Assembly (NCBI GenBank): GCA_021405325.1
Contig: QWII01000079.1
Location: forward strand, 1-46,406
Origin: Caldilinea sp. CFX5
GTDB taxonomy: Bacteria > Chloroflexota > Anaerolineae > Caldilineales > Caldilineaceae
Length of the DNA: 46,406 bases
Direction: 5' to 3'
Shown: one piece after another, positions 31,431 through 42,110 of the stretch
Numbering within the stretch: position 1 is the first letter of the stretch
How the letters are laid out: every line of letters starts with the position of its first letter
Notes under the pieces: generated by a model
Told to the model about the DNA's origin: nothing
Seen by the model: only the letters and a program-made list of their open reading frames with translations
Database searches by the model: none
Translations under genes and position numbers: made by a program

Positions 31431-31552
31431 CAGCGGCACGGGTGAACAGGGTGTTCAAGCGCTACCATTTTTCGTGGTCATCCAAATAACTTAATTTAGA
31501 TGTTTCCCGATAAAGCTCTAAAGATGTGACGCATATCTAAAATCACAGTTAA

Positions 31553-32335
31553 ATGGCTAGAAAACGACCGACTGGTATTTGTCAAATTTGTGGTCAAAAC
31601 GGACCCCTCTCATTTGAACATACACCTCCGCGTGCGGCATTCAATGATCGACCGGTGGTTGTTGCCAAATTCAACGATGTAATCCATCTAGGACCAGATG
31701 AACCGCTCCGCGGTCCCATTCAGCAACGCGGCATGGGAGATTATACACTATGCGACAAATGTAATAACGACACAGGGGCTTGGTACGGTAAGCGATTCGT
31801 CGATTGGTGTTATCAAGGTATGGATATTCTCATTCGCGCAAATGGGCGTCCCAGCCTTATATACATGCATTATCTATTACCTCTATCCATTATCAAACAA
31901 GTTGTAACCATGTTTCTCGCCATTAATTCGCCACGCTTTACTAATGCAAATGAAGAGCTTGTACGATTCATATTGAATAAGGACGCCAAATACCTTTCAC
32001 CAAAGTACCGTTTTTTTGTGTACTTTAATGTGGAAGGAAGATTTAGACGGGCTGGTTTAACCGGCAAAGTCGATACGAATACTGGTCGTGTTGCGGCCTT
32101 ATCAGAACTATCGTTTACACCATTTGGATATGTCATGACCTTAGATGCCCCACCTCCTGATGAAAGATTGCTAGAAATCACGCACTTCGCCCGGTATGAA
32201 TACAATGAATTTGCAGTTCAAGAGTTACGTTTACCTGTACTACCGACGCACTTGGCTCTACCTGGAGATTACAGAACAAAGCAGGAGATTCAAGAAGATT
32301 TTCAACGGAATATGCAAGCAATACCAGAATTATAG
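31553..32335 (+). CDS. HNH-like zinc-site protein of unknown function
   Basis: 260 aa. The N-terminal region has an HNH-type arrangement: CQICGQNGPLSFEHTPPRAA, then GDYTLCDKCNNDTGAWYGKR, i.e. C-x2-C, a His after ~8 residues (FEHTPPRA), and a second C-x2-C followed by N-x-x-G-x-x-Y. The remaining ~180 residues (YQGMDILIRANG, LPLSIIKQVVTMFLAINSPR, YRFFVYFNVEGRFRRAG) are unrecognised. Stand-alone proteins of this type are found in defence-like and accessory islands. No restriction partner is nearby. Confidence 0.65.
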   Translation: MARKRPTGICQICGQNGPLSFEHTPPRAAFNDRPVVVAKFNDVIHLGPDEPLRGPIQQRGMGDYTLCDKCNNDTGAWYGKRFVDWCYQGMDILIRANGRPSLIYMHYLLPLSIIKQVVTMFLAINSPRFTNANEELVRFILNKDAKYLSPKYRFFVYFNVEGRFRRAGLTGKVDTNTGRVAALSELSFTPFGYVMTLDAPPPDERLLEITHFARYEYNEFAVQELRLPVLPTHLALPGDYRTKQEIQEDFQRNMQAIPEL

Positions 32336-32572
32336 CATTTGCGGCAGAATATCCGCTGGTACTGATCAGGGATGCAACTCGTCTTTTCTTGCTAGTCACG
32401 CCTCCTAGCGCTTCACACTGGCATTCAGCACAATCCCAGCGATGTAACAGAACCAACAAAAAGTAAAAGTTGAGTAGTGTCTACTCGACTTTTGTGCTAT
32501 AATGAAGGCAACAAGCAGTAAGAACGAATACGGGAGGTAACACATGAGCATTATATTGCCGACCGCATTACC

Positions 32573-32773
32573 GTGAACCCGGAACAATGTGGTGGCCGTC
32601 CGTGTATACGCGGGATGCGTATTCGCGTGGTCGATGTGCTGGAATTACTGGCGGCCGGCTTAAGTTTTTCTGAAGTACTCGAAGAATTGCCCGATCTGGA
32701 ACAAGCCGATCTGCTGGCGGTACTGCGGTTTGTCACGAGCCGCGTGAACCATCCGGTTTTGGTGTCTGCATGA
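32573..32773 (+). CDS. DUF433 antitoxin-like protein with disturbed 5' end
   Basis: From GTG 32573 the frame reads VNPEQCGGRPCIRGMRIRVV, then DVLELLAAGLSFSEVLEELP, then LEQADLLAVLRFVTSRV, a DUF433 domain. The natural start appears to be the ATG at 32544 (GGGAGG upstream), but that frame stops after 10 codons, while YIADRIT, the usual residues before VNPEQ, are readable from 32551 in the DUF433 frame. A single-base indel near 32549 would explain this. The gene overlaps its DUF5615 partner by ATGA. Confidence 0.65.
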   Translation: MNPEQCGGRPCIRGMRIRVVDVLELLAAGLSFSEVLEELPDLEQADLLAVLRFVTSRVNHPVLVSA

Positions 32774-32910
32774 AAATCTGGATCGATGCGCAGTTGTCGC
32801 CAGCGCTTGCGGTATGAATCAGTAGTCAGTTTGGCGTAGAGGCGAAAGCCATTCGTGAGTTTGGGTTGCGTGATGCGACCGACCACCAGATCAAAGACAT
32901 GGGCGAATGA
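32770..32910 (+). pseudogene. DUF5615 (PIN-like) toxin partner, broken and truncated
   Basis: Reads MKIWIDAQLSPALAV, then TGA, then ISSQFGVEAKAIREFGLRDA, then TDHQIKDMGE and a stop. The family expects a Trp where the TGA lies (AAWI-like), so TGG to TGA is the simplest lesion. The C-terminal half (the ...VxxTKDxDF segment) is missing altogether. Confidence 0.75.
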
Positions 32911-32912
32911 GT

Positions 32913-32999
32913 CTAGACTGTATTCGCCTCCGGCACCACCCGCAACAGTGTACCTGGCTCCTCAGCTATCACCTCAAATTTGCCCAGTTTTGCCAAACA
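32913..32999 (-). pseudogene. Duplicate fragment of the manA 3' end
   Basis: The minus strand reads LAKLGKFEVIAEEPGTLLRV then VPEANTV and a stop, matching the C-terminus of manA (ELGEFQVIAEGPSTLLRVIV). At DNA level 32927-32998 aligns with 33688-33762, with a 3-nt gap and scattered changes. The fragment sits just upstream of the MazEF-like pair, whose other side is manA itself. Confidence 0.8.
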
Positions 33000-33012
33000 G
33001 GAGATTTTACAC

Positions 33013-33041
33013 TTGGCATCGTAAGGTGTATGTTATACAAT
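33013..33041 (+). promoter_or_regulatory. Promoter of the MazEF-like pair
   Basis: TTGGCA (33013-33018), 17-nt spacer, TACAAT (33036-33041), 22 nt before the ATG at 33064; an AAAGGAGC ribosome site follows. Confidence 0.6.
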
Positions 33042-33063
33042 GAACACGAAAGGAGCGGTAACT

Positions 33064-33285
33064 ATGCAAGTAACAACATTTTCTGCCATTATCGAAAATG
33101 GACAGGTGCGTTTTATGGGTGATGTCCATCTGCCGGAAAAGACGAAAGTCTATGTCGTCGTCCCTGATTTTATAGCTACGCCACGCAAAAAGGTAACGTT
33201 AGCAGAGCTAGTGGCGCAAATGCCTGACGATTATGTACCAAGCGAAGAAGATATGGGCAAACCTGTTGGCAGGGAAGTATGGTAG
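33064..33285 (+). CDS. Antitoxin of a MazEF-like pair (AbrB/DUF2281-type)
   Basis: 73 aa from the ATG at 33064 (strong AAAGGAGC site). It opens with a small beta-domain (TTFSAIIENGQVRFMGDVHL, PEKTKVYVVVPD) like the SpoVT/AbrB swapped-hairpin fold, and has a disordered acidic C-terminus (MPDDYVPSEEDMGKPVGREV) that would bind the toxin. It overlaps the toxin gene by 7 nt. Confidence 0.75.
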   Translation: MQVTTFSAIIENGQVRFMGDVHLPEKTKVYVVVPDFIATPRKKVTLAELVAQMPDDYVPSEEDMGKPVGREVW

Positions 33286-33620
33286 TATCCAACTATATCC
33301 CTGCCAAGGGCGACCTGATTACGCTTTCGTTTGATCCACAATCCGGACATGAACAAAAAGGACGACGACCAGCCCTTGTTATCAGCAATTATCTTTTCAA
33401 TCAAGCAACGGGGCTGGCTGTAGTCTGTCCGGTTACCAATACCAATCGCAAAATCCCGTTTCACCTACCAGTACCAAGCACCACTTCTTTAACAGGCTTC
33501 ATTATGGTTGAACAGATGAAGTCCATCGATTTCACTGCGCGTGGAGCAAGGTTTGTAGCAAAAGCACCCATACAACTAATCGAAGATGTGCTTGCTATTG
33601 TTGACGTATGCCTTCGTTAA
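33279..33620 (+). CDS. mazF: MazF/PemK-family mRNA endonuclease toxin
   Basis: 113 aa. Signature IPAKGDLITLSFDPQSGHEQ, GRRPALVISNYLFN, VVCPVTNTNRKIPFHLPVP and QMKSIDFTARGARFV (the conserved loop with Arg and Thr/Ser of the MazF active site). It has no visible lesion, unlike the DUF433-linked toxins nearby. Convergent with manA (53 nt apart). Confidence 0.88.
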   Translation: MVVSNYIPAKGDLITLSFDPQSGHEQKGRRPALVISNYLFNQATGLAVVCPVTNTNRKIPFHLPVPSTTSLTGFIMVEQMKSIDFTARGARFVAKAPIQLIEDVLAIVDVCLR

Positions 33621-33673
33621 CCTACTGTATCCGCAACAGCATGGTAGGGTCAGATAAACCCTGACCATACTGT

Positions 33674-34675
33674 TTACTCCTCCCCCACCTCCGGCACGAT
33701 CACCCGCAACAGTGTACTCGGCCCCTCGGCGATCACCTGAAATTCGCCCAGTTCCGCCGGCAGCAGCGCCCAACTGACGCTAGAGAGCGTCACCGGCTCG
33801 CCAGACCATTCTATCGTCGCTCGCCCTTCCAGCACGCCCCATAGTTCAAAGGTGGCGCCGTCACAGAGGCCGAAGAAGGCGTTGTCCGGCGGCAGGTGGA
33901 TGCGCTCGGTTTCAAAGTAGGGGCAGACCGCCAACTGTTCCACATGCAGCTTATCTTCTTTGATGAGGGTGCGCGGTTGGGTGGTGGTGGGCGTCACCAT
34001 GGCGAAATTTAACACAGCCAGCGCCTGCTCCTTGTGAATCGGGCGCGGGCGCCCCCAGTCATAGATGCGATAGGTGGTGTCGCTGTTCTGCTGGATCTCG
34101 GCGACGATGATGCCGGGACCAAGGGCATGAATGGCGCCAGCGGGGACAAAGACCACATCGCCCTTTTGCACCGGCACGCGATGCAACGGCTCAGCGGCGG
34201 TCTCATTGTCAATGGCTTGGGCATAGGCCTCACGGGTGACGCCGGGTTTGAAGCCATAGATGATTTCGGCGCCCGGCTCGGCCACCAGCACGATCCACAT
34301 TTCGGTCTTGCCGAACTCGTTTTCGTGGGCCAGACCATACTCATCATCGGGGTGCACCTGCACCGAAAGCCAGCGGTTGGCGTCGAGCAACTTGATCAGC
34401 AGTGGGAACTTGCCCAGTTCCAACGCTTGCTCGTTGTTACTGCCCACCAGCGCTTCGCCCCATAACGCCATCACCTCGGCCAGGGTTTTGCCTTGGAGCG
34501 GCCCGTAATTGACCACACTAGAGCCGTTGGGGTGCGCCGCCACATCCCAACTTTCGGCCACAATGCCTTCTGGCAACGGACGGCCCAACTTCTCGGCTAG
34601 ACCACGTCCACCCCAGACATAATCTTTGAAGACTGGATCAAAGGTCAATGGATATAGTTCATGCGTTGCCATCAA
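33674..34675 (-). CDS. manA: Mannose-6-phosphate isomerase, class I
   Basis: 333 aa. Interconverts fructose-6-P and mannose-6-P, a supply of mannose units for glycans. Cupin motifs: GGRGLAEKLGRPLPEG, FPLLIKLLDANRWLSVQVHP (Zn ligands QVHPDDEYGL), KTEMWIVL, VFVPAGAIHALGPGIIVAEI (His/Glu Zn ligands), DTTYRIYDWGRP. The short C-terminal domain is duplicated as a fragment at 32913-32999. Monocistronic on the minus strand. Confidence 0.93.
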   Translation of the reverse strand: MMATHELYPLTFDPVFKDYVWGGRGLAEKLGRPLPEGIVAESWDVAAHPNGSSVVNYGPLQGKTLAEVMALWGEALVGSNNEQALELGKFPLLIKLLDANRWLSVQVHPDDEYGLAHENEFGKTEMWIVLVAEPGAEIIYGFKPGVTREAYAQAIDNETAAEPLHRVPVQKGDVVFVPAGAIHALGPGIIVAEIQQNSDTTYRIYDWGRPRPIHKEQALAVLNFAMVTPTTTQPRTLIKEDKLHVEQLAVCPYFETERIHLPPDNAFFGLCDGATFELWGVLEGRATIEWSGEPVTLSSVSWALLPAELGEFQVIAEGPSTLLRVIVPEVGEE

Positions 34676-34702
34676 AATTCATTCCTGTCTCTATGCTGAA
34701 TC

Positions 34703-34757
34703 ATCAAAGATTACGCAGATTGCGCAGATTTCTTTTTTAATCTGCGCAATCTTTGAT
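34703..34757. repeat. Palindrome between manA and the AI-2E transporter gene
   Basis: ATCAAAGATT...GCGCAGATT / AATCTGCGC-AATCTTTGAT, with one arm carrying an extra ACGCAGATT unit (direct repeat inside the left arm). The CGCAGATT word recurs in the palindrome at 46067-46134. It could also act as the terminator of the operon ending at 34797. Confidence 0.7.
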
Positions 34758-34796
34758 CAAAATTTTCATTGCTATTTGTCTCACAACAGAATCCGA

Positions 34797-36188
34797 TTAG
34801 CGTTTTGCTTTTGGTCGTTTCTGTTGTCGTTCACGGGGATCGGTCACGGACAAATTGGTGCGTTCGGTTGTGGGCGCTTTGACAATCGTTTTAGCCGCCT
34901 TGTTGGCGTCAGTGCCGGCGGTTTTCGCCAAGCGGCTGCGCATGCCAAGCCAGCGCGTCCAGAAACTACCGGGGGACACACCTGCTGGTTCCGGTGTGGG
35001 TTCGGGGAAAGGGGGCAGATCGAGCATCTTGCGCCAGGCATAGGCGCCCAGCAGTTTGATGGTGGCGACCACCGGCGCCGCCAGCACAGCCCCCAACACC
35101 CCAGCCAGCGAAGCGCCCATAATCACACTGATCATCACCAGCAACGGGTGTAGATCGAGCGCATCGCCAACAATGCGGGGAACGAGCAGGTTGTTTTCCA
35201 GCCCTTGAATCAACCCCATCACGATGGCGATCAGGAGTGCATATTGATACGATTGCAGCCCCCAGATGGTATCGTTCTGGAAAAAGGCTACCAGGATTGC
35301 CGCGCCGGAACCAATCAACGGCCCAATGATCGGCAAAAACTCCAGCACGCCTGACAGCACACCAAGCCCCAGCGCGTTGCTAACACCCAGAAGGGAAAGA
35401 GTGATACTCACGATAACGCCAATGACCAACGCCAGGATGACCTGTCCGCGCAAATAGGCATTCCAGATACGGGCAAAGTCAGCGAGCAACCGTTCGGCAT
35501 CCTGGCGGTAGCCGGGTTGATGGGCCAGGTTGCTAATCCCTTCCCACAATTTGGGCGCATCTTTGACCATGTAAATAGAGACCACAATCACCAGAAAGAT
35601 CACACCCAGGGTGCTAATGGTGGCCTGCGCCACCTGCGCCACCCATGAGCCGCTCTGGCTAAAGATCGGGCGCAGGAGGTTGACTGCCTGTTGCGCCAGC
35701 TCTTGCAGGTTGATCCAACTGGGCAAGGTCGCCGGGCTGAAGGTGTAGGGGCCAACCGTAAAGGTGCGTTGCGAAAAGAGATGGATCTGCTCCTGCACCA
35801 GCGTGGCGGCGCCAGTGAAGGAAGTTGGCAAAAATTCTGTCGTCAAGCTTGACGCCTGTTCAAAGGCGAGAAAGCCAAGCCCGACGCCGCCACCAATCGC
35901 CAGTAGCAGCAACACGGTGTAGACAATGGCCACAGCGCCGCCACGACTTAATTTGAAGAGGGTCGTCACAAAATTGACCAGCGGATTGAGCAGATAGGCT
36001 ACAATCGCCGCCAAGACCAAGGTGGGCAGCAGCGACTGGAAGCGCCAGATCATGAGAACGATCAGCAGCAGAACCGTGACGGCGACAATGACTTTGATCG
36101 ATAAGCTCCAGGGTGGCGAATCATGGGTAGTTGCCAACGGGTGGGCCGTAGCTTCCGCCGTGGCTTCAAGTTGTCGCTTTTCAGTCAA
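34797..36188 (-). CDS. AI-2E family transporter (PerM/TqsA-like membrane protein)
   Basis: 463 aa. Hydrophilic N-terminus, then about eight transmembrane helices: VIVAVTVLLLIVLMIWRF, LVLAAIVAYLLNPLVNFV, AVAIVYTVLLLLAIGGGVGL, and late ones near LGVLSGVLEFLPIIGPLIG (family motif), GLIQGLENNLLVPRIVGDAL (the conserved E-NN-LVPR-VG segment), LHPLLVMISVIMGASLAGVL. The basic Lys/Arg-rich C-terminal tail (QKRPKAKR) is cytoplasmic. It starts 21 nt after the ATP-grasp-like gene, so it should be in the pcrA operon. Substrate unknown. Confidence 0.88.
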   Translation of the reverse strand: MTEKRQLEATAEATAHPLATTHDSPPWSLSIKVIVAVTVLLLIVLMIWRFQSLLPTLVLAAIVAYLLNPLVNFVTTLFKLSRGGAVAIVYTVLLLLAIGGGVGLGFLAFEQASSLTTEFLPTSFTGAATLVQEQIHLFSQRTFTVGPYTFSPATLPSWINLQELAQQAVNLLRPIFSQSGSWVAQVAQATISTLGVIFLVIVVSIYMVKDAPKLWEGISNLAHQPGYRQDAERLLADFARIWNAYLRGQVILALVIGVIVSITLSLLGVSNALGLGVLSGVLEFLPIIGPLIGSGAAILVAFFQNDTIWGLQSYQYALLIAIVMGLIQGLENNLLVPRIVGDALDLHPLLVMISVIMGASLAGVLGAVLAAPVVATIKLLGAYAWRKMLDLPPFPEPTPEPAGVSPGSFWTRWLGMRSRLAKTAGTDANKAAKTIVKAPTTERTNLSVTDPRERQQKRPKAKR

Positions 36189-36209
36189 GATTAGACCCCT
36201 TCTCTTGTT

Positions 36210-37588
36210 TCAATTGCCGGTGGTCGCAAAGAAGACGGGCGCTTGCACAGCATTGGTTGCCTCGGAAACTTGCCTTGTGCCGCCGCTCACGGTGACATGG
36301 GCGCCGGCCGCGGTGGCTTGACTGGCCGCACGCAAAAAGAAAATCCGCAGTCGTGTATGTCCATTGTGCAGCCACTGCGGCTGATCCTGGCTGTCCAGGT
36401 AAGCAATATCAACCTGGGCCGACGGCATTAACCGTTGCGCCACCACCGGCCAGGGCAGTTGTCCATAGGCGTGCAACGTTGCCTGCCAGCTTGCCGTTGT
36501 GTGCTGGCCGCCGATTTGCAAGCTACGCCCACCCCATGCTTGTTGGCCACTGTCGTACCCGGCGAATTTTACCACCCATGCGTCCTTGTCAGCTAAAATG
36601 CGCGGCAGAGTTTCAGGTGTTAGTAAGATCGTTTCCGGTAGACAACGGTCAAGAATGGGTAAAGCAGCGGTGTTCTGATTGGCAATACGTTGCCGCACCA
36701 ACGGAAGTTGCAGCGCCGCCATCACCACTTTGCTGTCGAGAATGAATTGGGCCGGGTTGAGCAAAGTGGCGCCCTGCGCCTGCCACCCGGAAAAATACGT
36801 CAGGTGTTCGGGAGCAAAGCAATCAAAATAGCCAAAGCGAAAGACAACCGCATCGCCAACGCGCGCCGGCCACTGATCATCCGGCGTATAGACAAAGGGC
36901 GCTAAGTCCGACCAGGAAGGACGGTCGGTCAGGCTTTCGTGCCAATCGAGGGTTTTCTGCTGGATGCCAAACATAGGCGGTTGCCAGCGTCGCCGTTCGT
37001 ATACCTCAGTCGCCAGTTGACGCAAGGGGCGGTCATAGAGAACTCGACCCTGTGCGCCGATAGCTTCCAGGGCGCGACAAAAGGCCAACTGTTCCAGCAG
37101 AAACTCGCTCCAGTGGTGGGTGCCGACAAAGAGCAGGGGCCGCCCGGCTAGATAAGCGGCAAAGGCGCGCACGAGGTCGGGGTCAAGACCATAACCAACC
37201 TGCATGGCGTGGGCAAAGCCGTGGGTCGAAGGGCAGATTTCCAACTCGGTCGCCACCAAACGGTATTGCTGCTCACTGGCGGCGTCCGCTTCCAGCACAA
37301 GTTGAAAATCAGGCCGTAAGCTCTCAACGCGACCGGCGCTCATCAAGCGGGGAATGTGGGTCGGCACTTTGTAGTCGAGCAGAGAAGTCAAGCCGCCGGC
37401 TGCGCCTTCCGCCGTACCATAGAGGCCAGTGACAACATCGAGAAAGCAAAAGAGAGCCGGACCGATAGCCGCTACCTGGCTGGCGCAACTTGCCGGCAAG
37501 CGAAACGGTTCGACCGCGGGCAGCCACCACGCACCATCAATGCCGGCAAAGCCGATGCCGGTGGCGGCCATACGAGAGCGCAGCGAAC

Positions 37589-37592
<4 letters not shown>
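36210..37592 (-). CDS. Uncharacterised protein, ATP-grasp-like C-terminal region
   Basis: 460 aa, start overlapping the pcrA stop by ATGA, implying translational coupling. Not recognised with certainty. The N-terminal part has [16 protein letters not shown] and [40 protein letters not shown], and [20 protein letters not shown]. The C-terminal ~140 residues have ATP-grasp-like features: [46 protein letters not shown], and [16 protein letters not shown], resembling the Arg-rich, GG-R end of circularly permuted ATP-grasp proteins. A ligase role is plausible but unproven. Confidence 0.55.
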
Positions 37593-41221
<3,629 letters not shown>

Positions 41222-41323
41222 GATCGTTTTCGTTGAAAAGTCGCCACGATGAGCGGACAGGGCCGGCGCCGACTCGAAAATTTGTTCATGCCCATGTTAC
41301 TACAAAGCAGCAGGTGAATCAAT

Positions 41324-41369
41324 TTTATCAGCTAGTGCAGTAGCTCTTTATCAGTTAGCGCAGTGGCAC
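41324..41369. repeat. Two tandem 23-nt direct repeats upstream of pcrA
   Basis: TTTATCAG[C/T]TAG[T/C]GCAGT... at 41324-41346 and 41347-41369, 4 differences in 23. They lie 103-148 bp before the pcrA start (41221, minus strand), in a 232-nt spacer without a gene. They may be an operator or part of a promoter; next to them GTTGTCCGACAAC (about 41374-41386) is a short palindrome. Confidence 0.6.
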
Positions 41370-41418
41370 ATGGGTTGTCCGACAACAGATCCCGAAAGTT
41401 TTTAGTTTTCAGAACTAC

Positions 41419-41447
41419 TTGCAATTCACATTGTTTCATGATACGAT
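41419..41447 (+). promoter_or_regulatory. Promoter giving a probably leaderless transcript
   Basis: TTGCAA (41419-41424), 17-nt spacer, TACGAT (41442-41447). The usual start of transcription, ~6-7 nt after the -10, falls on the ATG at 41454. Confidence 0.55.
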
Positions 41448-41453
41448 AAGGCT

Positions 41454-41699
41454 ATGTTGACAAAATTCTTCATCTCACTGGCGATTACCATCGTGCTTGT
41501 TATTAGTTGGGCAGTGACTACGGTTATTTTTGGCGTGGATCACCGTGACTACCTCAACTTCACTGCCCCCTGGTGGCATGTGACGATCCATGTCGCCTGG
41601 ATTACGAGTTTGTTCTTCACGAGCATGTGCGCTGCTTCTTTACTGCTCGAATTGCGCTCACGGCAACGTCATAAACTGACCGAGCAACCACCACAGTAA
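41454..41699 (+). CDS. Small two-helix membrane protein
   Basis: 81 aa. Two transmembrane helices: FFISLAITIVLVISWAVTTV and HVTIHVAWITSLFFTSMCAA, with a basic C-terminus (RSRQRHK). Not recognised. No Shine-Dalgarno is evident and a good promoter ends 6 nt before the ATG, suggesting leaderless translation. It overlaps the convergent gene at 41658 by 42 bp. Confidence 0.55.
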   Translation: MLTKFFISLAITIVLVISWAVTTVIFGVDHRDYLNFTAPWWHVTIHVAWITSLFFTSMCAASLLLELRSRQRHKLTEQPPQ

Positions 41700-41879
41700 A
41701 CCGATAAAGGTCAGTAAGATTGGCACGCCAAGTAATGAACTTGCACTAAAGCTGAATTGATCTTCTTCCCGTTTCCCCTCGTAAATTTGCCGACTTCCGC
41801 GCTCATGTCGTGTTGCAAATTGGAGCAGAATCAACCCAATCGCAATGTTTAGCGTTGTACATTGGGGAATCCACTCCAC
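41658..41879 (-). CDS. Small membrane protein, possibly 5'-truncated by a TGA
   Basis: 73 aa from a GTG at 41879: TTLNIAIGLILLQFATRHER, then SSLLGVPILLTFIGLLWWLL. The same frame continues upstream with transmembrane-like sequence (MIAFIIIIV - TGA at 41928-41930 - AFSGFVVSIGIRALFGVEW), so a longer ancestor starting at 41954 and interrupted by one TGA (for TGG or CGA) is likely. Not recognised. It converges with the gene ending at 41699. Confidence 0.45.
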   Translation of the reverse strand: MEWIPQCTTLNIAIGLILLQFATRHERGSRQIYEGKREEDQFSFSASSLLGVPILLTFIGLLWWLLGQFMTLP

Positions 41880-42110
41880 CCCAAAGAGGGCGCGTATACC
41901 GATTGAAACAACGAAGCCGCTAAATGCTCAAACGATGATAATAAACGCAATCATGCCAATCGGATTCACAAATGTTGCTCGCCCTTTTTGTTTCTTGCAG
42001 AAACCTTAATGAGATCGGCATAATAGCACTTAGCTGCACTTCCGCACAAACTTGAAGCCAATCAATGGTTTACCTTCTCTATGGGATTGGCGAGGAATAA
42101 GTAGTCGCAG

